A stretch of 18,663 nt of DNA, taken from positions 1-18,663 of the forward strand of contig JBILLQ010000068.1 of assembly GCA_044375975.1 (NCBI GenBank), given 5' to 3'. Positions 1 to 7,295 of the stretch are shown piece after piece. The notes below the pieces were generated by a model, which saw nothing but the letters and a program-made list of their open reading frames with translations, was not told the DNA's origin and ran no database searches. Within the stretch, counting starts at the first letter, position 1, and each line of letters opens with the position of its first letter. The position numbers and the translations under genes were made by a program. This DNA comes from UBA5018 sp044375975 (GTDB taxonomy: Bacteria; Cyanobacteriota; Cyanobacteriia; PCC-6307; Cyanobiaceae).

Positions 1-116
1 AGGGTCTGGGCGTTCACCCCTGTGGAACGGGCGATTTCAGCCACGCTTTCACGGTTTGGTGGGCTCATCCGCTGGCGGATCTCAGCCCGCAGCTCGGGGT
101 CGTAAGGCGATTGCAT
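1..116 (-). CDS. Transposase, N-terminal part (runs off window)
   Basis: The minus strand from an ATG at 114-116 reads MQSPYDPELRAEIRQRMSPP, followed by a helix-turn-helix-like stretch (RESVAEIARSTGVNAQTL) that is open to the window edge. This resembles the DNA-binding N-terminus of IS-encoded transposases (OrfA/IS3-like helix-turn-helix proteins). Only 38 codons are visible, so the IS family and intactness cannot be judged. It points away from the toxin-antitoxin debris that follows, and an insertion sequence here would help explain the broken gene ends at 182-547. No terminal inverted repeat could be defined because the other end lies outside the window. Confidence 0.6.
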   Translation of the reverse strand, partial: MQSPYDPELRAEIRQRMSPPNRESVAEIARSTGVNAQT

Positions 117-181
117 CAGTCATGGTTAGGCCCCCTGGTGGATCGGTCAGACAGGGCGGACAACATTGCTGGTAGTGGGGG

Positions 182-253
182 ATGCGCGTGGGGCATGGCC
201 TCTACGGCGTGAGCGATCCGTTTGTGCAAGAGATCTGGCGGGAGCGGCTGTAG
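182..253 (+). pseudogene. HepT-like toxin, C-terminal stub
   Basis: A 23-codon stretch reads MRVGHGLYGVSDPFVQEIWR and ends at a TAG. It looks like the C-terminal end of HepT (DUF86) ribonuclease toxins, which typically carry a conserved R-x-x-x-x-H-G-[YF] segment followed by a short amphipathic tail. An in-frame TAG at 173-175 cuts it off, so no full gene exists here. It converges on the MntA-like stub on the other strand, unlike the usual co-directional mntA-hepT operon, so the locus has been rearranged. Recognition rests on a short motif and is uncertain. Confidence 0.4.
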
Positions 254-270
254 TCGTCGAGGCCCGGGGA

Positions 271-414
271 TCACGCTTCATAAATCAACCGCTTCGATGC
301 CTCGATGTCGCGGCGCACACAGGGGTTGCGCGCGGCATCGGCCATCACCAGATCCACCGGCTTGCCTATAATCGAGGCCAGTTGCCGCTCCAGGCCGAAG
401 TAAGCCAACAGCCA
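271..414 (-). pseudogene. MntA-like nucleotidyltransferase antitoxin, C-terminal stub
   Basis: The minus strand carries about 48 codons, including LERQLASIIGKPVDLVMADA and then ARNPCVRRDIEASKRLIYEA before a TGA at 271-273. This matches the C-terminal end of minimal nucleotidyltransferases of the MntA type, which adenylylate (AMPylate) and neutralise HepT. The pattern is a G-[KR]-x-V-D-L segment, then R-N-P-x-x-R-R, then a terminal I/L-Y. The catalytic GSRARG-type N-terminal region is absent: the frame meets a TGA at 427-429 and the upstream DNA belongs to another gene fragment. It is therefore a broken remnant, cut almost exactly where the Fic-like stub begins on the opposite strand. Confidence 0.5.
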
Positions 415-547
415 TGGCGTGAGCCATCAGACCGCCCGCAGCGATCTGCAGAAACTAGCGGCCTGCGGGCTGTTGATTGCGGGCAAGGATGGGCGGCGAG
501 AGATCTTGCGGGTGCCGCAGGATCTGGCGGCGCGGCTGCCGGCTTGA
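404..547 (+). pseudogene. Fic-family protein, C-terminal winged-helix stub
   Basis: The plus-strand frame ending at TGA 545-547 reads VSHQTARSDLQKLAACGLLI followed by a basic tail. This resembles the winged-helix segment at the C-terminus of many Fic AMPylase-family proteins, with its VS-x-x-TA-x-x-DLQ-x-L-x-x-x-GLL pattern. The Fic catalytic HPFx(D/E)GNGR motif is missing, and an in-frame TAA at 401-403 closes the frame upstream. Only this domain survives. A fragment of a winged-helix transcription factor of another family is the main alternative. Confidence 0.4.
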
Positions 548-635
548 TCTCGATCGGGAGGCTGAATCCGCAAGGCGGCACCAGGTCGTATTACAGTAAC
601 TTTAATTGTCGTACAGGCCAAAGCCTTTGTGAGCC

Positions 636-902
636 ATGCCCCTCACGGTCAGGTTGGATCCCGAGACAGAGCAATGCCTGATTGACCTCCAGGCCGAAAC
701 CGGCCAGGACCGAAGCTCCCTGATCCGCGAGCTGATCCGGGAATGCTGGCAGCAACGGCATCCCTCCCCGACAATCACCCAGCAGCTAGGCGGCCACCCA
801 GGCAACTTTCTGGACACCCTGCCCCCCGGCAGCGCGGAGCACCTGCCGCGACGCCAGCTGCTGCAACAGCGGCTGCAGGCACGCCGGGCAGAGAGGCGCT
901 GA
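636..902 (+). CDS. Ribbon-helix-helix antitoxin of a PIN toxin-antitoxin pair
   Basis: This 88-residue protein begins MPLTVRLDPETEQCLIDLQA, a classic CopG/RHH start: a short basic beta strand, then a first helix and a second helix (DRSSLIRELIRECWQQ) that dimerises on DNA. The remaining 45 residues are proline- and glutamine-rich and probably wrap the toxin. Its stop TGA (900-902) overlaps the toxin ATG (902-904), giving translational coupling. RHH antitoxins of this type usually repress their own promoter together with the toxin. The AT-richer stretch at 585-620 just upstream is the likely promoter/operator, but no clear -35/-10 pair could be fixed. Confidence 0.8.
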   Translation: MPLTVRLDPETEQCLIDLQAETGQDRSSLIRELIRECWQQRHPSPTITQQLGGHPGNFLDTLPPGSAEHLPRRQLLQQRLQARRAERR

Positions 903-1330
903 TGCGCAGAATCCTCGTGGATTCGGGCATCCTGCTGAGTTACTACCAACAGCGGGAGCCCCTGCATCAAGCAGTTGTGGCCTTCTTTGATCAGACCGCC
1001 GCGCAGCTGATCAGCTCACCGATCTGCATTGCTGAGGTGCTTTGGTTGCTGGGTGATCCTGGCGATCCGCGCGTGCTGGCAGCTCAGAACCACCTGCTTG
1101 GTGCCGTGAGCCGGGGCGGGATTGAGGCGATCAACCTCCTGCCGGAGGATTACGCCCGCATCATCGAACTGAACGAACGCTATGCCGATCTGCCGGGTGA
1201 TTTTGCGGATCTCACCTTGGTGGCGCTCTCGGAAAGGCTGGATGTAAAGGAGATCCTCAGCCTCGATGGTGATTTTGATGTGTACCGGCGCTTCCGGCGC
1301 GAACCCTTCAAGCGCGTTTTGATCTGCTGA
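902..1330 (+). CDS. PIN-domain ribonuclease toxin (VapC-like)
   Basis: This 142-residue protein is a typical PIN domain, which cleaves RNA using an acidic Mg2+-binding site. The expected residues are present: Asp in ILVDSG near the N-terminus, Glu in CIAEVLWLL, Asp in DFADLTLVALSE, and Asp in SLDGDFDVYRR, followed by the usual C-terminal Y/F-R-R-x-x-x-x-P-F tail. The start at 902 is preferred over a longer in-frame start at 743. It overlaps the antitoxin stop and places the VDSG strand at residues 6-9 as in the family. The length is normal and no lesion is seen, so the pair appears functional, unlike the surrounding debris. Confidence 0.88.
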   Translation: MRRILVDSGILLSYYQQREPLHQAVVAFFDQTAAQLISSPICIAEVLWLLGDPGDPRVLAAQNHLLGAVSRGGIEAINLLPEDYARIIELNERYADLPGDFADLTLVALSERLDVKEILSLDGDFDVYRRFRREPFKRVLIC

Positions 1331-1443
1331 GCCCTCCAGATCCCTTGCCCCCGTTTGTGTTTCTTAGGAAGTTGACGCCTCTCCATCCCGACCATTTTCA
1401 CCACCAGGGCTGCCTCCAGCCCCACGGCGGCCACCACCATGGA

Positions 1444-1543
1444 GCCCCAGCGCCACTTCCTCCCAGTAACGCTCAGCATTCAGCGCCAGCAGCCGGGCGA
1501 GCACGTCGTCGCGAACGGCATCGGGCCAGCGGTAACGCCAGGG
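1444..1543. repeat. 100-bp direct repeat, copy A (methylase tail)
   Basis: This 100-bp block matches 1640-1739 with scattered substitutions and no visible gap. On the minus strand both encode the same peptide end (LPWRYRWPDAVRDDVLARLL or IPWRYRWPDAVRDDVLARLL, then ALNAERYxEEVALGLH). It is therefore a tandem duplication of the methylase 3' end, not a mobile element. This copy is farther from the body of the gene and carries Trp where copy B has Ala. Confidence 0.85.
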
Positions 1544-1639
1544 CAGCTTGCGGCGGCCGGCCCCGGCGCCTGGTGCCAGTAGCGGCCGTTGCGGTTGCCC
1601 TGCCCGCCTTCGCGGCCTGCTTCGCCCCCTTGCTGTGCA

Positions 1640-1739
1640 GCCCCAGCGCCACTTCTTCTGCGTAGCGTTCGGCGTTGAGGGCGAGCAGGCGGGCGAGCAC
1701 GTCATCCCGCACGGCATCGGGCCAGCGGTAACGCCAGGG
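1640..1739. repeat. 100-bp direct repeat, copy B (methylase tail)
   Basis: This is the partner of 1444-1543, offset by 196 bp. It directly adjoins the surviving C-terminal part of the methylase pseudogene but lies in a different frame, because of a lesion near 1745. The substitutions between copies show the duplication is not recent. Confidence 0.85.
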
Positions 1740-3339
1740 GATTTTCATTCTTGCCTTTCACGGCGCCATAGGCGCGCAGCTGGGCTTCGAAGGCGCAGGC
1801 TTCATCGGGCTCCCAAAAGAACAGCTCGCCGCTGCCTGTGCGCTCCTGCAGCTCATCAGGTAGCTGGGCATCTTCTTCGAGATCGAGATAATCTATCCCG
1901 AAGCCGCAGTCGATCGGCACATCGCTCCAGCCGTAGGCAGCCAGTACTGCCTGATCCATCTCGCCGTGGAGGCGGCGCAGCTCCAGCAGGCCGCTGCTGG
2001 ATTCGGATGGATCGTGGAAGCGGTTGTAGGTGCTGGTGAGACCTTCGTTGTTGGCCACCATCAACTCAGCGCGGAATTTTATGTAATGCTCGCCGATGGA
2101 TTTTAGGCTTTGGCGGGTATCTGCGTGGGTGGGATAGGCGGCGGTGGAATTAAGCGAGGCGGCGTGGGAAGAATCTGAGGCGGCAAAATTGAACGGAGCG
2201 GGGCTGGAGATATAGGAGGCGGTGGAATCGAGGAGGGCGCTGGGGAAGGGAGAAGAAGTGGGCCACCAAATCGGCATTGCCGTGGCTTTCGGGGTGCAGT
2301 TGCTTGAACCAGTCGAGGATGCCATCAGGGCTGCCTTCGGCGATGGTGTTCTTGCCGGCAAAAGGCGGATTGCCCACGAACCCATCAAACCCACCGCGCT
2401 CGTCGCCGAACACTTCAGGGAACTCAAGATCCCAATGAAAGGGGCGTATGCCCCTGTCGCCTGATGCCAGCTGCTCGCGGATCTCTTGCACCGAATCCGC
2501 CAGGCCTTCGTCGCCGAAGGTGACGCTGAGCATGGCCAGCTACACCTCTTATTTGTCGGCTCGCTCCTTTGGTTTTGATCCGGCAAAGAAGGCTGCCACC
2601 ATCAGATCGCCCGCTTTGCGCAACCCTTCGCTGGCCTTGATCTATTAATCAAGCAGCTTGCGCTTGAGGTCGTAGGCCTCGTCATTGCGGCTGTCGTTTG
2701 AGAAGCTTTCGCGCCGGGCCATACCCAGCTGGGCGAACACCTGATTCTGCTGATTGAGAAAACCGAGCTGCAGCTCCTGCATGGCTGTTTGTATATGCCG
2801 TACGCAGTAACCCACCAAAGAATCGCCGCATTTGAGGGCTTGGTCTACAAAGGTGAATGGTGCGTTCTTGCTGAGGCTCACCAGCCAGAGACTGAGGCGG
2901 GCCAGGTTCACCGCAAACGGGTTCTTATCCACCCCATACAGACAGCTCTGGGCGATCAGGCGGCGGGCATAGAGCAACGGTTCCTCGCCATGGGCTTGGC
3001 CACCGGGTTTGAGGGCCTCCGGCAGACCTTCGCGGTTCCAGGCCTGCTTCAGCAGCTCGGCCAGGTAGCGGCAGCTCTCCACCAGAAAGGCGCCCGAACC
3101 CATGGCGTGATCGCAAATTTTGAGGGCCAGGATCTGGGCTGCTGTGGGCTGCTGATCCGTGCAGCGCTCAAGCCAGGGCCGCTGCGGCGCCGCTCTTCGG
3201 TGGGTTGGAACACCAGGCTGCCGGCCGGCTGGGGCCCATCGAACAGGCTGCGGTCGATGCGGGGGGCGAGGGCCTCCAGCAACTCGGCTTCGCTGCTGCA
3301 TCTTTCCTGAACGCGGGGGCCATCGCCGCCATCGCCCAT

Positions 3340-3465
3340 GCCGCCGGATAGATCGCGGGCCAATCGGGAGCTGTGGCCTGAGGAGTGGATGGCCTCATGG
3401 GCCCAGGTGGCATAGAGGGCCGCCGCCGAATGGAAGGCCGCACGATCGGGCAGCGGCAGCGGCTT
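3340..3465 (-). pseudogene. ArdC-like zinc metallopeptidase fragment
   Basis: The minus-strand frame reads PLPLPDRAAFHSAAALYATW then AHEAIHSSGHSSRLARDLSG. This matches the C-terminal metallopeptidase of ArdC-type (DUF1738) antirestriction proteins: a 'LP-x-R-x-x-FHS-x-x-x-YYAT' lead-in and an HExxHxxGH zinc site (HEAIHSSGH), followed by RL-x-RDLSG. A TAA at 3466-3468 interrupts the frame upstream. Downstream the frame runs straight into the methylase pseudogene without the rest of the ArdC C-terminus. Fusion of an antirestriction fragment to a restriction-modification fragment points to deletion between neighbouring genes on a mobile element. Confidence 0.6.
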
Positions 3466-3597
3466 TTACTGAGCGGCTGGAGCGGGATCGGTAAACAACA
3501 GGCACGGGCGCACAAACGCAGGACCGCAAGCGCCAAGGCGGCCAGCTTCAAGGGCCGCTGGCCATAGGGTTGGGGGCGACGGCTCGGCCTGCCCTCC

Positions 3598-4476
3598 ATG
3601 ACCAGCCCCCCAGCTGCGGCGAGCACCGCACCAACGGAACCCTGGCGCCTGATCCGCTGGCGCATCCGCCAGCTGGCCTATCGGGAGCTTCTCGCACCCG
3701 GCGTGGAGCTAACCCTGATGCGGATTCCGGCCGGCAGCTTTCTGATGGGAGCAGCGGAGGAGAAGGAAGGCAGCCGCGACAATGAAAGGCCCTTGCACCG
3801 GGTGCAGGTGGGTGAGTTTCTGATGGGGCGCACGCCTGTGACCCAGGCCCAGTGGCGGGCGGTGGCGGAATGGGAGCCGAAGGAAGGGGAAAAGCCCTGG
3901 GGGATGGAGCTAGATCCGGATCCCTCCAGGTTCAAGGGCGCCAACCGACCGGTGGAGAAAGTGCGCTGGGCCGAGGCGCGGGAGTTTTGCCGGCGGCTAA
4001 GGCAACGCTTCGGCAAAAAGTATCACCTTCCCAGTGAGGCGCGATGGGAATATGCCTGCCGGGCTGACACCACAACACCCTTTCACTTCGGCGCTACGCT
4101 CACTACAGAGCTGGCGAATTACAACAGCACTTATAGTTACGGAGATGGGCCAAAGGGGGCGTATCGCCAGGAAACTGTTGAAGTTGCCAGTTTTCCCGGC
4201 AACGCTTGGGGCCTCCATGATATGCATGGCAATGTGTGGGAATGGTGCGCTGATCACTGGCATGACACCTATAATGGAGCTCCGGCAGATGGCAGCCCAT
4301 GGATTAACGACAAATCCAATGATGTAAGACGTAGGCTGCTGCGCGGCGGCTCGTGGTTCGGCTACCCCGGGTTCTGCCGCTCGGCTTACCGCGACGACGT
4401 CCACCCGGACACCCGGCTCGACGATGTGGGGTTCCGCGTCTGTTGCCTCCCCCAGGACTTGCTTCTTTACACTTAA
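3598..4476 (+). CDS. DGR target 1: stand-alone FGE-sulfatase-domain protein
   Basis: This 292-residue protein is a formylglycine-generating-enzyme/sulfatase-modifying-factor fold domain, a C-type-lectin-like fold. It starts at LMRIPAGSFLMGAAEE (about residue 40) and runs through TPVTQAQWRAVAEW, YHLPSEARWEYACRA and WGLHDMHGNVWEWC to RLLRGGSW. Residues 247-286 are variable repeat VR1, followed by a six-residue tail. The two catalytic cysteines of true FGE have no counterpart around the C-R-S-A-Y-R segment, so a binding role is more likely than sulfatase maturation. No signal peptide or membrane segment is seen. No good ribosome site precedes the ATG, but the N-terminus upstream of the domain fits the family. 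It is closely related to the FGE domain of the 10304-13132 protein. Confidence 0.92.
   Translation: MTSPPAAASTAPTEPWRLIRWRIRQLAYRELLAPGVELTLMRIPAGSFLMGAAEEKEGSRDNERPLHRVQVGEFLMGRTPVTQAQWRAVAEWEPKEGEKPWGMELDPDPSRFKGANRPVEKVRWAEAREFCRRLRQRFGKKYHLPSEARWEYACRADTTTPFHFGATLTTELANYNSTYSYGDGPKGAYRQETVEVASFPGNAWGLHDMHGNVWEWCADHWHDTYNGAPADGSPWINDKSNDVRRRLLRGGSWFGYPGFCRSAYRDDVHPDTRLDDVGFRVCCLPQDLLLYT
4336..4455 (+). repeat. DGR variable repeat VR1
   Basis: This 120-nt block aligns without gaps to the template repeat at 14760-14879. I count 17 differences. Sixteen are at template adenines, changed to T, G or C. The other is C to T at the third base of codon 17. The 5' 21 nt and the 3' 30 nt are identical to the template. 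Asn codons of the template become Phe, Gly, Tyr, Phe, Asp, Asp, Val, Thr, Asp and Asp. This is the most diversified of the three targets. Confidence 0.97.
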
Positions 4477-4509
4477 ACTCTTTAGTTCTTTACATTTGGC
4501 TGTTTTTTG
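4456..4509 (+). promoter_or_regulatory. Conserved 54-nt block downstream of VR1
   Basis: This stretch directly after VR1 contains the last codons, the stop and then non-coding T-rich sequence. It differs from the block after VR2 (13112-13165) at about two positions and from the block after VR3 (16041-16094) at a handful. The block after the template repeat is unrelated. Strong conservation of non-coding DNA specifically at targets suggests a role in target recognition or in 3' end formation (inference). Confidence 0.7.
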
Positions 4510-4558
4510 CTTTTTTTGAGAGCTAGTAAGGAACGCAAAACGCAAGGTTGGATCGAAC

Positions 4559-4573
4559 AGCGCCGTAGGCGCT
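4559..4573. promoter_or_regulatory. Target-associated hairpin after VR1
   Basis: AGCGCC and GGCGCT form a perfect 6-bp stem with a GTA loop, 104 nt after VR1. Equivalent hairpins with 6-bp stems and 3-nt loops occur after VR2 and VR3. DGRs are known to use a GC-rich hairpin/cruciform beyond the VR for efficient target recognition, which is the preferred reading. It is followed by A-rich rather than T-rich sequence, so it is not a typical intrinsic terminator on this strand. Confidence 0.65.
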
Positions 4574-4902
4574 TAAAAAAATTTTACTTTCGCAGGTTGA
4601 CACCCCCTAGCCCAAGCGCTGAGATCTAAAGCCCTTGCATCCATGGGCCTGGAGTTACTGAGGGAATCAAAAAATTCGGTGCATTAACCATCATCAAGTT
4701 CTGCTAGTGCCGAACACGCCTCGCCTGGCTGCAGGACGTGAGCCACAGCTAATCCGCGTAAAGCTGGTCCACGCAAAACTGATCTCGCTGGAGGGCGTAA
4801 CGAAAGTCAGCATTTTCAGCTTCGCAGACTCCTGGGAGTACAGATGCAGTAAGATTGCGCCACCTCCCAAAACCAGCCAGCGGCAGCACTCCTGAGGCCA
4901 GC
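4574..4902. other. Intergenic stretch, no gene recognised
   Basis: Short open frames on both strands (for example 4707-4895 plus and 4694-4909 minus) show no recognisable domain. A TTGACA at 4597-4602 could be a -35 box, but the best spaced -10 (TGAGAT) is weak. The promoter of the downstream operon must lie here or upstream, because the next gene has only a ribosome site nearby. Confidence 0.4.
4894..4897 (+). promoter_or_regulatory. Ribosome binding site deciding the start at 4903
   Basis: GAGG lies 5 nt before the ATG at 4903. The open frame extends 16 codons further upstream to 4855, but those residues are not hydrolase-like and have no such site, so the start at 4903 is preferred. Confidence 0.6.
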
Positions 4903-6111
4903 ATGCCAAAACTTCTGTTTGTACATGGCACAGGAGTGCGTCTCGAAGGTTATCAGCAAACGCTGGGCGTCATCGCCAAAAAAGTTGGATCCCATGCGGA
5001 AGTAATTCCCTGCTACTGGGGAGACCTTGGCAGTTGCCTCAACGCCGCAGGCAAATCCATTCCCAAATACAATTCAGCCAGAGGCATCACTGATCTTGAG
5101 ACGGATGCACTTGATCCAGATGCTTACCAGATTGAACTGTGGCGAACGCTGCTTTCTGATCCTCTCCATGAACTGAGCACACTGGCCTTGATGAAGCCCG
5201 GCACCAAGGCGCTCCCCTGGGAAGAAACAGAAGGAGCAAAGCTGATCCAGGTCGCTCGTCAGCTGGAACTGTCGGTTCGTCTCAAGGAGTTGTTGCTGGA
5301 GGGGGGAGTGGATCCGGCGGTTTTCGAACAAGCGATGCGGGCGGTGACCTGCTCCATACCCTTTCAAGAGGCACTGGAAGACGCAAATGAAGACCTGGCT
5401 GTATACCGCGCCGCGCTGGCAAGGGCCTGGATCGCTGCGGCGGCGAAGCTAGCCCAAGAAGTTACCCTGGAGGAAACGGGAGAATGGACATGGCCCGCCC
5501 TGCTATTGGATGGTGAGCTTCGCTCACAATTAGAGAGCCTGTTGGTTGACGCCCTGGGCGGTAAGGAGCGAGGAATCGGCTGCTGGGCTTTACAGCGACT
5601 GAGCCAGCCTTTGCGCTTGTGGCTGACCCAGGAGGGGGCGAATCGGCGTAAAGCGATCAGTGATGCCGCCTACCCCGTCGCAGGAGACATCCTGCTCTAC
5701 CAGGCCCGCGGCGAGGCGATTCGAAACCGCATCCAAGAGCGCATCCTGGCTGCGGGTGGCCCGGTTCATGTCTTGGCCCACAGCCTGGGGGGTGTGGCAT
5801 GTGTGGAGCTCCTCGCCATGCAAACCCTGCCGGTCCAACAGCTGATCACCGTGGGCTCCCAGGCGCCCTTTTTTTACGAGATCAATGCCTTGCGGTGCCT
5901 GACCTTTGGCGACCCCTTACCAGATTCCCTGCCATCCTGGCTCAACATCTACGACCTTAAGGACTTCCTGAGCTATGTTGGCGGCGATCTATTTCCAGGG
6001 CGGGTTGTTGACTACCTCGTCGACAACCGCCAGGCTTTCCCAGCCTCCCACAGCGCCTATTGGTGGAATCCAAAGGTCTGGGATGCCATCCTACCCACCC
6101 TGCGCCATTGA
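4903..6111 (+). CDS. Alpha/beta-hydrolase (lipase-like) effector
   Basis: This 402-residue protein has an alpha/beta-hydrolase signature: a first strand with the HGTG oxyanion motif at residues 8-11 (LLFVHGTGVR) and a nucleophile elbow AHSLGG with Ser294 in VHVLAHSLGGVACVELL. Candidate acid and base residues follow in YDLKDFLSYVGGD and the late SHSAYWW segment. The roughly 200 residues between strand and elbow are largely helical and could be a lid or an adaptor region. Hydrolases of this kind are among the effectors of MoxR-vWA-VMAP conflict systems, where lipid or ester cleavage would harm the cell (family knowledge). Its TGA overlaps the TTG start of the caspase gene, so the two are probably co-translated. 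The substrate is unknown. Confidence 0.82.
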   Translation: MPKLLFVHGTGVRLEGYQQTLGVIAKKVGSHAEVIPCYWGDLGSCLNAAGKSIPKYNSARGITDLETDALDPDAYQIELWRTLLSDPLHELSTLALMKPGTKALPWEETEGAKLIQVARQLELSVRLKELLLEGGVDPAVFEQAMRAVTCSIPFQEALEDANEDLAVYRAALARAWIAAAAKLAQEVTLEETGEWTWPALLLDGELRSQLESLLVDALGGKERGIGCWALQRLSQPLRLWLTQEGANRRKAISDAAYPVAGDILLYQARGEAIRNRIQERILAAGGPVHVLAHSLGGVACVELLAMQTLPVQQLITVGSQAPFFYEINALRCLTFGDPLPDSLPSWLNIYDLKDFLSYVGGDLFPGRVVDYLVDNRQAFPASHSAYWWNPKVWDAILPTLRH

Positions 6112-7295
6112 GCCGATTGCCTCCCACTCCCGCCAGCCCTGAGCACACCCACGCGGTGATCGTTGGTATCGAGAAGTATCGCGCCGATGATGGCTGGGAT
6201 TTGGATGGTCCGCTGAATGACGCGCTAGCCATCCGTTCTTGGCTCCTGGCCAGTGGCGTTCCCGAGGACCAGCTTCATCTGCATGTATCAGCAGTCGATT
6301 GTAATCAATCCAAGCTTCAGGCTGCCGGGGTTAATCCCAAGGAAGCAACAAACCAGGCACTTCGACAAACATTTGACAATTTAAGAAACCTGCCAGCATC
6401 AAATGCAAGCCTATTGATCATTTATTGGGCGGGCCATGGAGTGATCAGCAATGATCGCCAGTGTCTCTTCCTATCTGAGGCCACAAACACAGACATGGCC
6501 AGCTATAATCTTGAAAATCTTCGTACTAGCTTTTCAACCCATATTTGTACTGGGTTTCCACAGCAGATCTTTCTCCTCGATACCTGCCGCTCTTTTCGGC
6601 ACAAGTATGCCGACCACCCACCAACCCTTGATCTGCCAGTGGGAAACCCCACCAGGAGGAGGAGTCAATTCGTACTTTTCGCCAGCCAACTTGGGCAACC
6701 GGCAATCAACCTAGGCGAAGAGAAATGTGGCTACTTCACGAAGCTTTTCCTTGAAGAGCTACAAGGAGATTGCCAATCCACTAAATCAACCACACCATGG
6801 CCACCAAATATGGAGGCCATTGCTAATAAGATTCAAGAGATTTGCCGCCCACAGAAAGCAGAGCAGTCTGCTGGTGGGCAATATCCGACTTTCTACAAAG
6901 TGGATTGGGACGGTAATTGCAGCTATGATTCCCCGCCAACAGATACGGCGCCAGCAGCAGAGGAAGAGCTGACTGTGCTGGAGGCCATGGATCAACTTGC
7001 AAAACTGCTCGCAGAGCATCTTGGTAACCCAAATCAAAGGAACGATGTTATGCGCAGGATCCTGTATTGCGGTGAAACTGGAAAAGCCATCTACATTGGT
7101 GTCGAGCGCCGGCAGAACTCGATCGGCGACTACGAACAAATCCTTGACGAATGCAATAAATATTTAGATGGATTTGCTACGCTTGGGCGGATATGTTTAC
7201 TAGCTTTGGGAAGTAAATCAGCCGCAGGGAAGATTAAAAAAGCTTTTCAGATCTTGCAGAAAGCCAAGGATCACGAGATGACTGCAAATGCCTAA
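6108..7295 (+). CDS. Caspase-like peptidase (C14) effector with C-terminal adaptor domain
   Basis: This 395-residue protein starts with a caspase/metacaspase-fold domain: HAVIVGIEKY strand 1, then LNDALAIRSWLLASGVPEDQ, then the catalytic His110 in IIYWAGHGV and Cys160 in FLLDTCRSF, at normal spacing. Residues from about 290 (EEELTVLEAMDQLAKLLAEH) to the end form a separate helical region. It resembles the small effector-associated domains that link such peptidases to partner proteins, though I cannot assign it firmly. The TTG at 6108 is chosen because it overlaps the hydrolase TGA. TTG 6117 is an alternative, and the frame extends back to 6060. The stop overlaps the next start by 8 nt. It is predicted to be a cytosolic suicide or processing protease activated by the ATPase switch. 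Confidence 0.85.
   Translation: MSRLPPTPASPEHTHAVIVGIEKYRADDGWDLDGPLNDALAIRSWLLASGVPEDQLHLHVSAVDCNQSKLQAAGVNPKEATNQALRQTFDNLRNLPASNASLLIIYWAGHGVISNDRQCLFLSEATNTDMASYNLENLRTSFSTHICTGFPQQIFLLDTCRSFRHKYADHPPTLDLPVGNPTRRRSQFVLFASQLGQPAINLGEEKCGYFTKLFLEELQGDCQSTKSTTPWPPNMEAIANKIQEICRPQKAEQSAGGQYPTFYKVDWDGNCSYDSPPTDTAPAAEEELTVLEAMDQLAKLLAEHLGNPNQRNDVMRRILYCGETGKAIYIGVERRQNSIGDYEQILDECNKYLDGFATLGRICLLALGSKSAAGKIKKAFQILQKAKDHEMTANA

Larger units (their letters stand above)
1364..3310 (-). pseudogene. Eco57I-type N6-adenine methylase/restriction gene, decayed
   Basis: Pieces of one restriction-modification protein lie in order on the minus strand in several frames. They are a fragment ending LVFQPTEERRRSG (about 3190-3310), methylase motif I in ICDHAMGSGAFLVES (about 3080-3120), a KCGDSLVG segment (about 2830), and motif IV GNPPF within FDGFVGNPPFAGKNTIAEG (about 2340-2400). 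After these comes a C-terminal region RAELMVANNEGLTSTYNRFH (about 2020-2090) and a terminal IPWRYRWPDAVRDDVLARLL (about 1690-1745). Lesions: a frame change near 3185, a stop at 2645, two in-frame stops just before the ATG at 2533, a frame change near 2250 with the target-recognition region missing, and another frame change near 1745. The tail is duplicated. The catalytic motifs are split, so no active enzyme is expected. Confidence 0.82.

Noticed and set aside
1702..2586. 294-codon minus-strand open frame as one protein
   Set aside because: Only its second half (from about 2090) is methylase-like. The first half is a frame shadow of the methylase motif IV region, so it is part of the pseudogene.
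4559..4573. Hairpins after the VRs as intrinsic terminators
   Set aside because: None is followed by a T-run on the plus strand, and all three keep the same distance to a VR. A target-recognition role explains them better.
4597..4625. TTGACA-based promoter for the conflict operon
   Set aside because: The -10 at the correct spacing matches only half the consensus, and the site is about 300 nt from the gene. Noted but not called.
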